The notes below the pieces were generated by a model. The model was given only the letters and a program-made list of their open reading frames with translations, had not been told where the DNA came from and made no database searches. This document shows positions 7,798 to 15,056 of a stretch of DNA of 16,934 nt, piece after piece. The DNA lies in the NCBI GenBank assembly GCA_029861655.1, contig JAOTZA010000033.1:1-16934 (forward strand). The letters run 5' to 3'. Made by a program: the position numbers and the translations under genes. Origin of the DNA: Acidobacteriota bacterium. GTDB taxonomy: Bacteria; Acidobacteriota; Thermoanaerobaculia; Multivoradales; JAHEKO01. Position 1 is the first letter of the stretch; every line of letters begins with the position of its first letter.

Positions 7798-7826
7798 CCT
7801 ATAACACTGAGGGGGCCGGTTTTCAA
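7798..7826 (-). promoter_or_regulatory. Promoter of the LON-domain gene
   Basis: The minus strand has TTGAAA (7826-7821), a 17-base spacer and TATAGG (7803-7798), close to the sigma70 consensus in both boxes with ideal spacing. Transcription should begin near 7791, leaving about 18 bases before the ATG. Confidence 0.55.
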
Positions 7827-7853
7827 GGTCGGCCTCAATTGTCTGTACCGGCC
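7814..7853. promoter_or_regulatory. Inverted repeat across the divergent promoters (possible operator)
   Basis: GGCCGGT at 7814-7820 and ACCGGCC at 7847-7853 are perfect inverted copies separated by 26 bases, with centres 33 bases apart (about three helical turns). Each arm sits in the -35/-10 spacer of one of the two divergent promoters, nearly symmetrically. This suits a regulator bound to both half-sites. GC-rich palindromic words are common in such DNA, so chance cannot be excluded. Confidence 0.35.
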
Positions 7854-7868
7854 GCGCTCACCTATACT
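7839..7868 (+). promoter_or_regulatory. Promoter of the GGDEF-EAL gene
   Basis: TTGTCT (7839-7844), an 18-base spacer and TATACT (7863-7868) form a plausible sigma70-type promoter. Transcription would start near 7875, only about six bases before the ATG at 7881. The upstream in-frame TTG at 7839 would then be part of the -35 box and not a start codon. Confidence 0.45.
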
Positions 7869-7880
7869 TTCGTCGGAATT

Positions 7881-9779
7881 ATGTGCCCTGCCCTCCCCGA
7901 ACCGCCCGTCAAGACCAGGGCGGACGCCACCTTGGAGCTTCTCCATAAGCAGCTCGGCGTGCTCGACCTGCTCCGGCGCGAGGGCGACATCGACACGGTT
8001 CTCTCGGAACTCTGTTTGACCTTGGAGACCGCGCTCCCGGGTGCGCGTTGCTCGATCACACTGCTCGACAAAGAACAGACTTTGAACCCCGCCGCGACAC
8101 CCAATCTCCCGGACCAGTATGTGGACGCCGTGCGGGGTCTGACCGCAGGTCTGGCCCCGGGCAGCTCCAGCGCCGCCGCCTACCGCAATCAGACCGTGAT
8201 CAGTCCCGATATCGAGACGGATCCGCTGTGGGAAGGGCTGCGGGACGAGGCCCAAGCATGCGACATCCGAGCATGCTGGTCGACCCCGCTGACCGGGACC
8301 AGCTGGGCAGCCGACACCGGCGTCAGCGACGAACCCGGCATTCTCGGCACCCTCGACTGCTACTTCGGCAAGCCGCGTGACCCAACGGCTGATGAGTGGC
8401 GGGTGATGTCGGTGGGGGCTGCGATGGCGAGCCTCGCGATCAACACCTCTCGCGCGGCCCCCGCGCCCGGTAGCGAGAACCTCTACGATCAGGTCACCGG
8501 TCTCCCCAACCGTCGGGTCTTTGGCCAGGAGCTCAAACAAGCGCTTAGCCAACTCACACCGCAAAGCGACAAACTCGCGATCCTGCTGCTCGATCTGGAT
8601 CATTTCAAAGAGGTCAACGACACTTTCGGCTACGCCGTCGGCGACTTCCTGCTCGCTAGCGTCGCCGAGCGGCTCTTGCAGTTTCGCGGCACGACCGACA
8701 TCGTAGGGCGCTTCGGAGATGACGAGTTCGGCATCTTGATGGGCTCGGCGGACAAGACCGAGGATGTCAAGGAACTCGCCACGCGGGTGCTCGAGGCCGT
8801 TTCAGTCCCCTTCGACTTCGGTGGTCAGCATCTGGCCGTCTCCGCCAGCCTCGGGGGCAGCATCTACCCGTGGGACGGCGAGGATGCTCAAACGCTGCTA
8901 CGAAACGCAGAGAACGCGCTCTATGCGGCCAAGAAGCAGGGGCGAAACCACTTTCGGCTCTACGCACCGACCATGGGTGGCTACGCGTTCGAAAAGCTGC
9001 AACTCAAGATGGCGCTGGGCTACGCGGTCGAGAATCGCGAACTCGAGTTGCTTTACCAACCAAAGGTCCGGAGCGACACACACGAAATCATCGGCGCAGA
9101 GGCTTTGGTCTACTGGAATCACCCGGCCATGGGACGCATCGGACCCAGCCGATTCATACCACTGGCAGAAGAGACCGGTCTCATCGTGCCGATCGGCGAG
9201 TGGGTGCTCAAGACCGCGTGCCGGCAAATCTACGACTGGCGCCAGGCCTTGAAAAAGGACCTGTCAATGGCCGTCAACATCTCGGGAATCCAGTTTCGAG
9301 AAGGTGGCTTTGTGGAATCCGTCGGTGCGATCCTGAGCAGCGCACGGCTCGAGCCACGGGTCGTAGAGCTCGAGATCACCGAAACGATCGCGATGCACGA
9401 AGTCGAGAAAACCCTCGACCGTTTGCACGAGTTAAACCGTCTAGGAGTCCATATATCTATCGACGATTTCGGCACGGGGTACTCATCCTTGGCGTATCTG
9501 AAGCGTTTTCCGATCCACACGCTGAAAATCGACAAATCTTTCGTGTTAACCACACCCGAAGACACAGACAACATGGCGATCGTCAAGGCGGTGATCGCTC
9601 TGGCTCACTCTCTCGGACTTTCGGTGGTCGCGGAAGGTGTGGAAACCGCCGAGCAGGCCTCGTTCCTGCGCACCGAGGGCTGCGAGACCCTCCAGGGATA
9701 CCACTTCAGCCGCCCCACCTCGTCGGCGGACTTCTCCAAGCTGCTGGCCTCCGGCTTCTCTTCCCCCACCGCTGCCTGA
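7881..9779 (+). CDS. GAF-GGDEF-EAL c-di-GMP signalling protein
   Basis: From the ATG at 7881 the protein has 632 residues. The order is a GAF-like sensor (about 20-190), GGDEF (about 200-365) and EAL (about 375-625), with no transmembrane segment. The cyclase signature reads GDDEF (279-283), replacing the normally essential second Gly. No RxxD inhibitory site precedes it (GTTD at 270-273). The EAL domain keeps all the usual residues: Glu407 (EAL), Asn466 (NIS), Glu498 (ELEITE), Asp528-Asp529 (DDFGTG), Lys549 (LKIDKSF), the EGVET loop and Gln605 (QGYHF). It is therefore probably a c-di-GMP phosphodiesterase, perhaps with a GTP-sensing GGDEF domain; that is inference from known families. A TTG at 7839 would add 14 residues but lies in a likely -35 box. 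It leads the three-gene signalling cluster. Confidence 0.93.
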   Translation: MCPALPEPPVKTRADATLELLHKQLGVLDLLRREGDIDTVLSELCLTLETALPGARCSITLLDKEQTLNPAATPNLPDQYVDAVRGLTAGLAPGSSSAAAYRNQTVISPDIETDPLWEGLRDEAQACDIRACWSTPLTGTSWAADTGVSDEPGILGTLDCYFGKPRDPTADEWRVMSVGAAMASLAINTSRAAPAPGSENLYDQVTGLPNRRVFGQELKQALSQLTPQSDKLAILLLDLDHFKEVNDTFGYAVGDFLLASVAERLLQFRGTTDIVGRFGDDEFGILMGSADKTEDVKELATRVLEAVSVPFDFGGQHLAVSASLGGSIYPWDGEDAQTLLRNAENALYAAKKQGRNHFRLYAPTMGGYAFEKLQLKMALGYAVENRELELLYQPKVRSDTHEIIGAEALVYWNHPAMGRIGPSRFIPLAEETGLIVPIGEWVLKTACRQIYDWRQALKKDLSMAVNISGIQFREGGFVESVGAILSSARLEPRVVELEITETIAMHEVEKTLDRLHELNRLGVHISIDDFGTGYSSLAYLKRFPIHTLKIDKSFVLTTPEDTDNMAIVKAVIALAHSLGLSVVAEGVETAEQASFLRTEGCETLQGYHFSRPTSSADFSKLLASGFSSPTAA

Positions 9780-9848
9780 AGGTCACGGGAAACCTCGATG
9801 TTCCAAGGACTCCAAGACCCGACCAACGCCATCGGTTAGCATGATCTC

Positions 9849-11018
9849 TTGTCGGTCACCGAGCTAGATTCATCTTCTCAGCCCAGCTACGCCGACAACG
9901 ACGCGCTCTGGTTTCTCGACGGCGTCACGGGCGAAGGCCAGCCACTCCGACGCACACCGATACTGTCCCTACCCTTCCTCATCGGGCGCCGATCGGAGCT
10001 TGGCTTGTCACTCGCTTCGCAGATGATCTCGGGCAGGCACGCCGAGATCTACGATCACAAAGGCGAGCTGAGGATCCGCGATCTCGGGAGCATGAACGGT
10101 ACCTATGTCAACGGAAAGCGCGTCGAGAAGAGCTCACCCGTTGTCGAGGGCGACATCATCCATTTCGCCAAGCTCGAGTTTCGGTTGAGCCTGGCGGCGG
10201 CGGCCGGAGCCACGAGTCTTCTTTCACGAACCATAGCCGTGGAGGCGGGGCTCCCCGAGCTCATGGTCAGTAAGGGCCGCATTCTCGAAGAGATGATGCG
10301 CCAACGCTCGGTGGCGACGGTATTTCAACCGATCGTTTCGCTGGAGGACAACCGCATTGCAGCGTTTGAAGTTCTCGGCCGCGGCGGGCGCGAGGGTTCG
10401 ACGATTGGATCTTCCGAGCTCTTCAAGGCCGCCTCGGTGCTCGGGGCCGAGGTCGAGCTGAGTCGTCTGTTACGCGAGCGATCAGTCGAGGACTGCCGAA
10501 AGATGAATCCGGCGGGGCGGCTCTTCTTCATCAACACGCACCCCAACGAGATCGGAAGCCCAGAGCTGATCGAATCGCTCGAGACCTTTCGCAGCCGGCT
10601 GCCCGATTATGACGTCGTGCTCGAAGTCCACGAGGCCTCGACTACCGACCCTCAAATGATCCGGGAGCTGCGCCGGACCCTCTCCCGGCTCGAAATGAAA
10701 CTCGCCTACGACGACTTCGGCTCCGGGCAGGCGCGGTTTCTCGAGTTGGCGGAGACGCCACCCGACTTTCTCAAGTTCGATTTGAGCTTGATCCACGACC
10801 TCGACACCGCCCTGGATGCCAAGCAAAAACTCATCGCTGGCCTCCTGAGAGTCGCCACCGATCTGGGTATCCCAACCATCGCGGAGGGAATCGAGACCGA
10901 GGCCGAACGAGCCACCTGCGCCGAGTATGGCTTCGACTTCGGCCAGGGCTATCTGTTCGGAAAGCCAGCGCCTGCCTCGGCTTTCTCAAATGCAGCGGAC
11001 GGTCGAGAGGGGGAGTGA
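9849..11018 (+). CDS. FHA-EAL domain protein
   Basis: The product has 389 residues, cytoplasmic. Residues about 25-115 form an FHA domain, with GRR (46-48), SGRHAEI (61-67) and SMNGTYVNG (81-89); Arg47, Ser61, His64 and Asn83 fit the phospho-threonine pocket. An EAL domain follows (about 145-380). Its signature is EVL (174-176), but the catalytic set is kept: Glu174, Asn229, Glu259, Asp288-Asp289, Lys309, Glu346 and Gln366 (GQGYLF). Phosphodiesterase activity is thus possible, though HEAST, KFDLSLI and FGSGQ depart from the classical motifs. The start is TTG at 9849; the next in-frame ATG (10024) is inside the FHA domain, so TTG is preferred. A -10-like TAGCAT lies at 9837-9842. Its TGA overlaps the kinase ATG by one base, implying coupled translation. 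Confidence 0.88.
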   Translation: MSVTELDSSSQPSYADNDALWFLDGVTGEGQPLRRTPILSLPFLIGRRSELGLSLASQMISGRHAEIYDHKGELRIRDLGSMNGTYVNGKRVEKSSPVVEGDIIHFAKLEFRLSLAAAAGATSLLSRTIAVEAGLPELMVSKGRILEEMMRQRSVATVFQPIVSLEDNRIAAFEVLGRGGREGSTIGSSELFKAASVLGAEVELSRLLRERSVEDCRKMNPAGRLFFINTHPNEIGSPELIESLETFRSRLPDYDVVLEVHEASTTDPQMIRELRRTLSRLEMKLAYDDFGSGQARFLELAETPPDFLKFDLSLIHDLDTALDAKQKLIAGLLRVATDLGIPTIAEGIETEAERATCAEYGFDFGQGYLFGKPAPASAFSNAADGREGE

Positions 11019-12967
11019 TGCGCTGGTTCTCTCGCTTCTCGCCGTCTCTCGTAACCCGGCTCACGGCTGCCTTTGCAGCGCTGGGCTTGCTGCCTGTGGG
11101 TCTTCTGGCCTACCGGCTTATCGACGTCAACAAGGCAGCCATGAGCGAGCAGGTAGAGAGTACCCAGGCGCTCTTCTCTCGCAACGCGGCGGAGCAGGTG
11201 ACCGCATTCGTAAATACGCAGATGCTTCTGGCGCAAAGCCTCGCCGGTAACGCCGTCCTGGCCGATCCCCGCTCGCCGGCGGCACAAACGCTTCTCTCGG
11301 AGACGCTACGGGCGTGGACAAGGCTCGGCGTCCTGGCCATCGCCATGGTGGACACCGAGGGTCGGCAGGCACTGCTGGTACAGATCCGAGACGAAGCGAC
11401 CCGCAAACGGGTCACGCCGGTCCTCCAAGCCGGTCCCGGCCAGGAGGTACTCGGGTTCCCCGGTTCCCCGTTTCCGCTGCTAAGGGTGTCGGCGGACCTG
11501 CCGGGGGAGATCGGTTTTGTCTGGGTCGTCGCTGATGGACAAGCGCTCTTCGACGCTCTCGATTTCTATGAGTACGGCCAGGGAAGCATGAAGGTGGCGC
11601 TCACCACTCGGGAGGGGACCGATCTCGTCGGCTCCTCCAAGGGGTTTCCGCCGGAGTTGATCGAGAAGGCGCGCACCCTCTGGCTACAAGGAACCGAACT
11701 CGCGATCGAGCCTTCCACTGAAGGCGAAAAATGGCTTGGTTCCTATGCTCCCGTCGCCGGCACCGACTGGCTCGTCCTTTCCCGACAGCCTTCGAGGATC
11801 GCCTACCAGGTGGCTCGCGACATGACCCGCCAGGCATGGGTAGCGGTGGCTCTCGTGGGGCTCGCCGTGACCATGCTGTCGGCGCTGGCCTACATCTCGG
11901 TGGTCAAGCCAATGCGTGAGTTGGCCGGCGCTCAGCGTCGACTCGCCGGTCTGAGCCCAAAAGCCGGCGGCGGCAGTGAGATCGACCAGCTCAAAAACTC
12001 CTTCGAAGCACTCGAGAGACGCATGAAGGAGCAGGGTCAGCTGGACGAAGTGTTTCTGGGCCGTTACCAGGTACTCGACGTCCTGGGTACCGGGGCCATG
12101 GGTACGGTCTTCCTGGGCCGCGATCCAAAGCTGGAACGCAAATTGGCGATCAAAACGGTCCGCCTCGGTCGCGGCTCAGGGGCCGAAAAGCAAAAGGACC
12201 TGCTCGAGAGATTGCTCCAGGAGGCAACCATCACAGCCCAGTTCAATCACCCCAACATCGTCTCGGTGTATGACGTTCAGGACAGCGGCGATGCGGCGTT
12301 TGTGGCGATGGAGTTCGTTGATGGAACCAACCTCGAACAGCTGGTCTGGAAACAGGGCCGTCTGTCGCCCGATCAAGTCGTCTTCCTGGGGGCCGCGGTC
12401 GCTCGTGGTCTCGAGGCCGCTCACACCCACGATTTGGTTCACCGCGATGTCAAACCAGCCAATATCCTGCTCGGCAGGGACGGGTCGATCAAGGTGACCG
12501 ACTTCGGAATCGCCGAGATCTTGTCCTCGGTCGCGCCGGCGGGCGACGTCGTCTTCGGGACCCCGGGATATCTGCCGCCGGAAGCCCTGCGCGGAGAACG
12601 CTACGAAGCCAACGGCGACCTCTTTTCGCTCGGCGCGGTTCTCTACTTCTGTCTCACCGGCAGCCGAGCTTTCGAAGGCAAGACGCTCAAAGAGGTGGTC
12701 CGAAAGACTCTCTTCGGAATTGTCGAACGCCCGTCGGCCTCGACGCCGGATATCCCCGCGAGGTTGGATTCCCTGGTGATGGATCTTCTTTCGACACGGC
12801 CAGGCGACCGACCGGCCAGTGCGACTCGCGTAGCCGAGGAGCTCGAGGCCATCTCGCAACAGCTCGGCGCGCACTGGCAGCTCTCCGAGGAGGTCTTTCT
12901 CTCGGAAGGCACCAGCGAGAGCGAGGCTGCCTACCTACCGACGACTCCCATGGCCGTGGGAGACTAG
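11018..12967 (+). CDS. Membrane sensor Ser/Thr protein kinase (sensor-HAMP-kinase)
   Basis: The protein has 649 residues. A transmembrane helix at about 13-32 is followed by an extracytoplasmic, Cache-like sensor region (about 33-268), a second helix (about 273-295) and a HAMP-like linker (VVKPMRELAG to EIDQLKNSFEALERRM, 295-335). A Hanks-type kinase domain then spans about 349-610. Kinase motifs are complete: LGTGAMGTVFLG loop, Lys379 (AIK), Glu402, HRDVKPAN with Asp477, DFG at 495-497, GTPGYLPPE with Thr515, and Asp534. Most bacterial receptor kinases place the kinase N-terminally; here it replaces the output of a chemoreceptor or histidine-kinase layout. The start is ATG 11018, sharing one base with the FHA-EAL stop and preceded by the purine-rich GAGAGGGGGAG. 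The upstream GTG at 11015 is less likely. FHA-EAL is the obvious candidate substrate or reader. Confidence 0.93.
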   Translation: MRWFSRFSPSLVTRLTAAFAALGLLPVGLLAYRLIDVNKAAMSEQVESTQALFSRNAAEQVTAFVNTQMLLAQSLAGNAVLADPRSPAAQTLLSETLRAWTRLGVLAIAMVDTEGRQALLVQIRDEATRKRVTPVLQAGPGQEVLGFPGSPFPLLRVSADLPGEIGFVWVVADGQALFDALDFYEYGQGSMKVALTTREGTDLVGSSKGFPPELIEKARTLWLQGTELAIEPSTEGEKWLGSYAPVAGTDWLVLSRQPSRIAYQVARDMTRQAWVAVALVGLAVTMLSALAYISVVKPMRELAGAQRRLAGLSPKAGGGSEIDQLKNSFEALERRMKEQGQLDEVFLGRYQVLDVLGTGAMGTVFLGRDPKLERKLAIKTVRLGRGSGAEKQKDLLERLLQEATITAQFNHPNIVSVYDVQDSGDAAFVAMEFVDGTNLEQLVWKQGRLSPDQVVFLGAAVARGLEAAHTHDLVHRDVKPANILLGRDGSIKVTDFGIAEILSSVAPAGDVVFGTPGYLPPEALRGERYEANGDLFSLGAVLYFCLTGSRAFEGKTLKEVVRKTLFGIVERPSASTPDIPARLDSLVMDLLSTRPGDRPASATRVAEELEAISQQLGAHWQLSEEVFLSEGTSESEAAYLPTTPMAVGD

Positions 12968-13011
12968 AACACCGCTCCGGTTCCTAGCAGCCCGTAGCGT
13001 CGGCTTGCGCC

Positions 13012-14880
13012 CTATTCGGCAAAGCCAAGCCGGTCGACTCGCCGATTGAGAAGGCGGTCCACCGCCTCGATCCTGAGAAAGGGCCTGCGCCGGCCGTCAT
13101 CCGCTGCCACCATCACGGTGCTGAGTGTCAGACGCCAGGTCCCCGACTTTGCGTCCCCTGCCCCAAAAACCAACAGTCGATCACCCAGCACTTCGCCATT
13201 GCTGAGCTCGAGAGTCGGCGCGAGAATCGCGATCCGGGGGTGGCTCCCGGTGTTCATCAGCGACTGGAAACTGCTGCGTCGCCGCCTCCTCGGCTCGGGA
13301 TGCCGAAACGAGCTACCACCGGCATCAAATAAATCGCTATCCCAGGCGACGACAACCCAGGGAGCGCGCAACTCACCCGGCCGGCGATGCGCCCTTTTGA
13401 TCCACCGCCGGCGCTGTTTCCTCCACTTCGAGTCGACGGGTTCCTCACCCAGAAAGGGAACCAGGAGTTCGACATCCCCCGGGGTCCGGTCGATGACCGG
13501 CGCTTCGGCGTCAACGTGAAAACGCGCCACTTCGGTCGTACCCTGGTTGCCCGCCACGTCACGCGCCAGCACCTCAACCCTCTTCTCGCCATCTTCCCAG
13601 CCGCCGGCGAGAGCCGCTTTCTCCGTTGGGTCGCCGTTGACCACCAACGACCAGCCCTCGACACCGGAACGCGGATCTTCAACAGAGATCGACAAGCTCG
13701 TATTGGGAGCGTGGTACGTCTTGCCATCGGTCGTCACCGCGGGTCCCTCGAGGACACCCACCGCGCTGGGCGGCTCCAGATCCCGCCGGTCGCTCAGAAT
13801 CGTAAAGTCGATGCTGTCGCTCGGATAGCCATCCAGACCCGACGCACTGACGGCGTTGACGCGCCAGAAGAGATCGGCCACCGGCAGCGGCTGGGCCCGC
13901 CATTCGCTCGAGGTCAGGCCAGCCACTCGGTGAACCAGATTCCTGCAACCCGAATCCGAACAAACCTCGACAACATAGGCCGCAGCGCCCGGGACCGCCT
14001 CCCACGAGAACACCGGATCGGGAAAATCCCAGCGGCTGGCCGGCTCAGGCTGCTTTGGCGTCGGCGCCTCGAGAAGCTTTTCTGGTGGCGCCGGTGGTCC
14101 GGCCACCGGCACCGCCGTCCCCATTCCTCGCTCGACCACGACCTTTTCCCCACCCGCCTCGACGTCGCCTTCGCCCTCGTACATCATGACCGCGGCGCCG
14201 CCGCTTTCTTCGATCCGTGCTCGCGCCTGAACCTCTCCGCTCTTCCCGGCCGCCCTTGGTTTTGCCAGGGCGTTCCCCACTACGATCTCGATGTCGGTCT
14301 TGGACGCCCCCGCGTCGAGTGATTTGAGGTCGGCCTGGCCTTGAACGATCTCTACTTGACGCTCTTCGACGCCGAGAAGTGAGCGCCCGGCGCGGCGCAT
14401 GAAAACGAGCGAGCTTTCGCTGACAACCAGGCTACTGCCGTCAGGGAATTGCAGCGCCGAGGAAGAGCTTTTGAAGGTTCTCAACCCATCCCGCTCGACC
14501 AGCAGATCCTGGCGTCGAGCGTCGGCCCAGTCGATGGGTGCGGGCCGGTTGTGGACCTGTCCCGAGAGACTCAAGATCCGCGCCGTCGGTGTGGCGACAG
14601 CCGGTTGCAACAACACGCGGAGTCGCTGCCCCGGCTGGAGCACGTCGGGGTCGACCACTTCGCGATTGAGTCGCCAAAGCTCCTCCCAGCGTTTCTGGCT
14701 CCCGAGGTATTTCGCCGTTATCCCACGCAGGGTGTCACCGGGCCGCACGATGTGAACCGCTTCGATCTCTCCAGGGGGTGGTTGAGCGATCGCGCTCTGG
14801 CCCAAAAGCCCGAGCACCATCACCGCAACACCAACAGAACGCTTCAGAGATCTGGATTCCTGCATGTGAGTCGGGTCCAT
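13012..14880 (-). CDS. Secreted LysM-FecR-like protein with Ig/Fn3-type repeats
   Basis: The protein has 622 residues. An N-terminal signal peptide (hydrophobic about 15-29, AIA before Gln33) suggests export. A LysM domain lies at about 42-90 (VRPGDTLRGITAKYL to LQPGQRLRVL), which normally binds peptidoglycan. A FecR-like domain follows (about 96-240; SGQVHNR, DGLRTFKSSSSALQFPDGS). An Fn3-like repeat comes next (about 285-360; FSWEAVPGAAAYVVEV, with Cys307 and Cys312). Then an Ig-like repeat (about 375-455; AGNQGTTE) leads to a C-terminal region with basic patches near 485-500 and five Arg at 531-535. Such FecR domains need not be anti-sigma factors. It is convergent with the kinase gene 44 bases away and may be its envelope partner; that is inference. 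Starts at 14880 or Met6 (14865) both suit the signal peptide, and neither has a Shine-Dalgarno. Confidence 0.85.
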   Translation of the reverse strand: MDPTHMQESRSLKRSVGVAVMVLGLLGQSAIAQPPPGEIEAVHIVRPGDTLRGITAKYLGSQKRWEELWRLNREVVDPDVLQPGQRLRVLLQPAVATPTARILSLSGQVHNRPAPIDWADARRQDLLVERDGLRTFKSSSSALQFPDGSSLVVSESSLVFMRRAGRSLLGVEERQVEIVQGQADLKSLDAGASKTDIEIVVGNALAKPRAAGKSGEVQARARIEESGGAAVMMYEGEGDVEAGGEKVVVERGMGTAVPVAGPPAPPEKLLEAPTPKQPEPASRWDFPDPVFSWEAVPGAAAYVVEVCSDSGCRNLVHRVAGLTSSEWRAQPLPVADLFWRVNAVSASGLDGYPSDSIDFTILSDRRDLEPPSAVGVLEGPAVTTDGKTYHAPNTSLSISVEDPRSGVEGWSLVVNGDPTEKAALAGGWEDGEKRVEVLARDVAGNQGTTEVARFHVDAEAPVIDRTPGDVELLVPFLGEEPVDSKWRKQRRRWIKRAHRRPGELRAPWVVVAWDSDLFDAGGSSFRHPEPRRRRRSSFQSLMNTGSHPRIAILAPTLELSNGEVLGDRLLVFGAGDAKSGTWRLTLSTVMVAADDGRRRPFLRIEAVDRLLNRRVDRLGFAE

Positions 14881-14899
14881 GATCGGTTGCGTTCTTTAC

Positions 14900-14929
14900 A
14901 TTCTATTTTACCAAAGCTCCCCTTGCCAA
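14900..14929 (-). promoter_or_regulatory. Promoter of the LysM-FecR gene
   Basis: The minus strand shows TTGGCA (14929-14924), an 18-base spacer and TAGAAT (14905-14900) in an unusually AT-rich patch. Both boxes match five of six consensus bases. Transcription should begin near 14893, leaving a leader of about 13 bases before the ATG at 14880. Confidence 0.55.
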
Positions 14930-14970
14930 ACGATGTGGACGACTCGCGGACGCGGCGCAGAGCCCAGGGG

Positions 14971-15000
14971 CTGTAACCAGCCGCGACAGTCCACTAGAAT
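14971..15000 (+). promoter_or_regulatory. Probable gcvP promoter
   Basis: CTGTAA (14971-14976), an 18-base spacer and TAGAAT (14995-15000) resemble a sigma70 promoter with a good -10 and a weak -35. The start would be near 15007, giving a leader of about 50 bases. No glycine riboswitch core is recognisable in that leader. Confidence 0.35.
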
Positions 15001-15017
15001 CGTCCTGCGGCTGTCGC
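14978..15017. repeat. Overlapping inverted repeats around the gcvP -10
   Basis: CAGCCGC (14978-14984) is an inverted copy of GCGGCTG (15007-15013), and the partly overlapping GCGACAG (14983-14989) of CTGTCGC (15011-15017). Both pairs flank the TAGAAT box and the predicted start point, where an operator would sit. The arms are only seven bases in GC-rich DNA, so this is tentative. Confidence 0.3.
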
Positions 15018-15042
15018 CTCGCACCGCCCACCCCATCCTTCA

Positions 15043-15047
15043 GGGAG
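15043..15047 (+). promoter_or_regulatory. Ribosome binding site of gcvP
   Basis: GGGAG within CAGGGAGAGA lies nine bases before the ATG at 15057. It fixes the start, which also agrees with the RHIGP motif lying close to the N-terminus, as in other P-proteins. Confidence 0.6.
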
Positions 15048-15056
15048 AGAATCGCG

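Noticed and set aside
7839..7880. TTG at 7839 as the start of the GGDEF-EAL protein
   Set aside because: It lies in the likely -35 box, has no Shine-Dalgarno, and adds residues with no conserved feature. The ATG at 7881 fits the promoter position better.
8870..9844. A 324-codon plus-strand frame inside the GGDEF-EAL gene
   Set aside because: It is an out-of-frame shadow: Arg/Gly/Pro-rich, with no family motif, and the overlapping frame carries the full EAL domain.
9780..9848. Repeat TCCAAG-GAC-TCCAAG and a bulged GGTC/GACC stem between GGDEF-EAL and FHA-EAL
   Set aside because: Two six-base copies and a weak stem over a 28-base loop are not convincing as a regulatory site or terminator.
15001..15056. 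Glycine riboswitch in the gcvP leader
   Set aside because: The leader is about 50 bases, too short for the usual aptamer, and the conserved core is not recognisable; GGGAGA there is the ribosome binding region.
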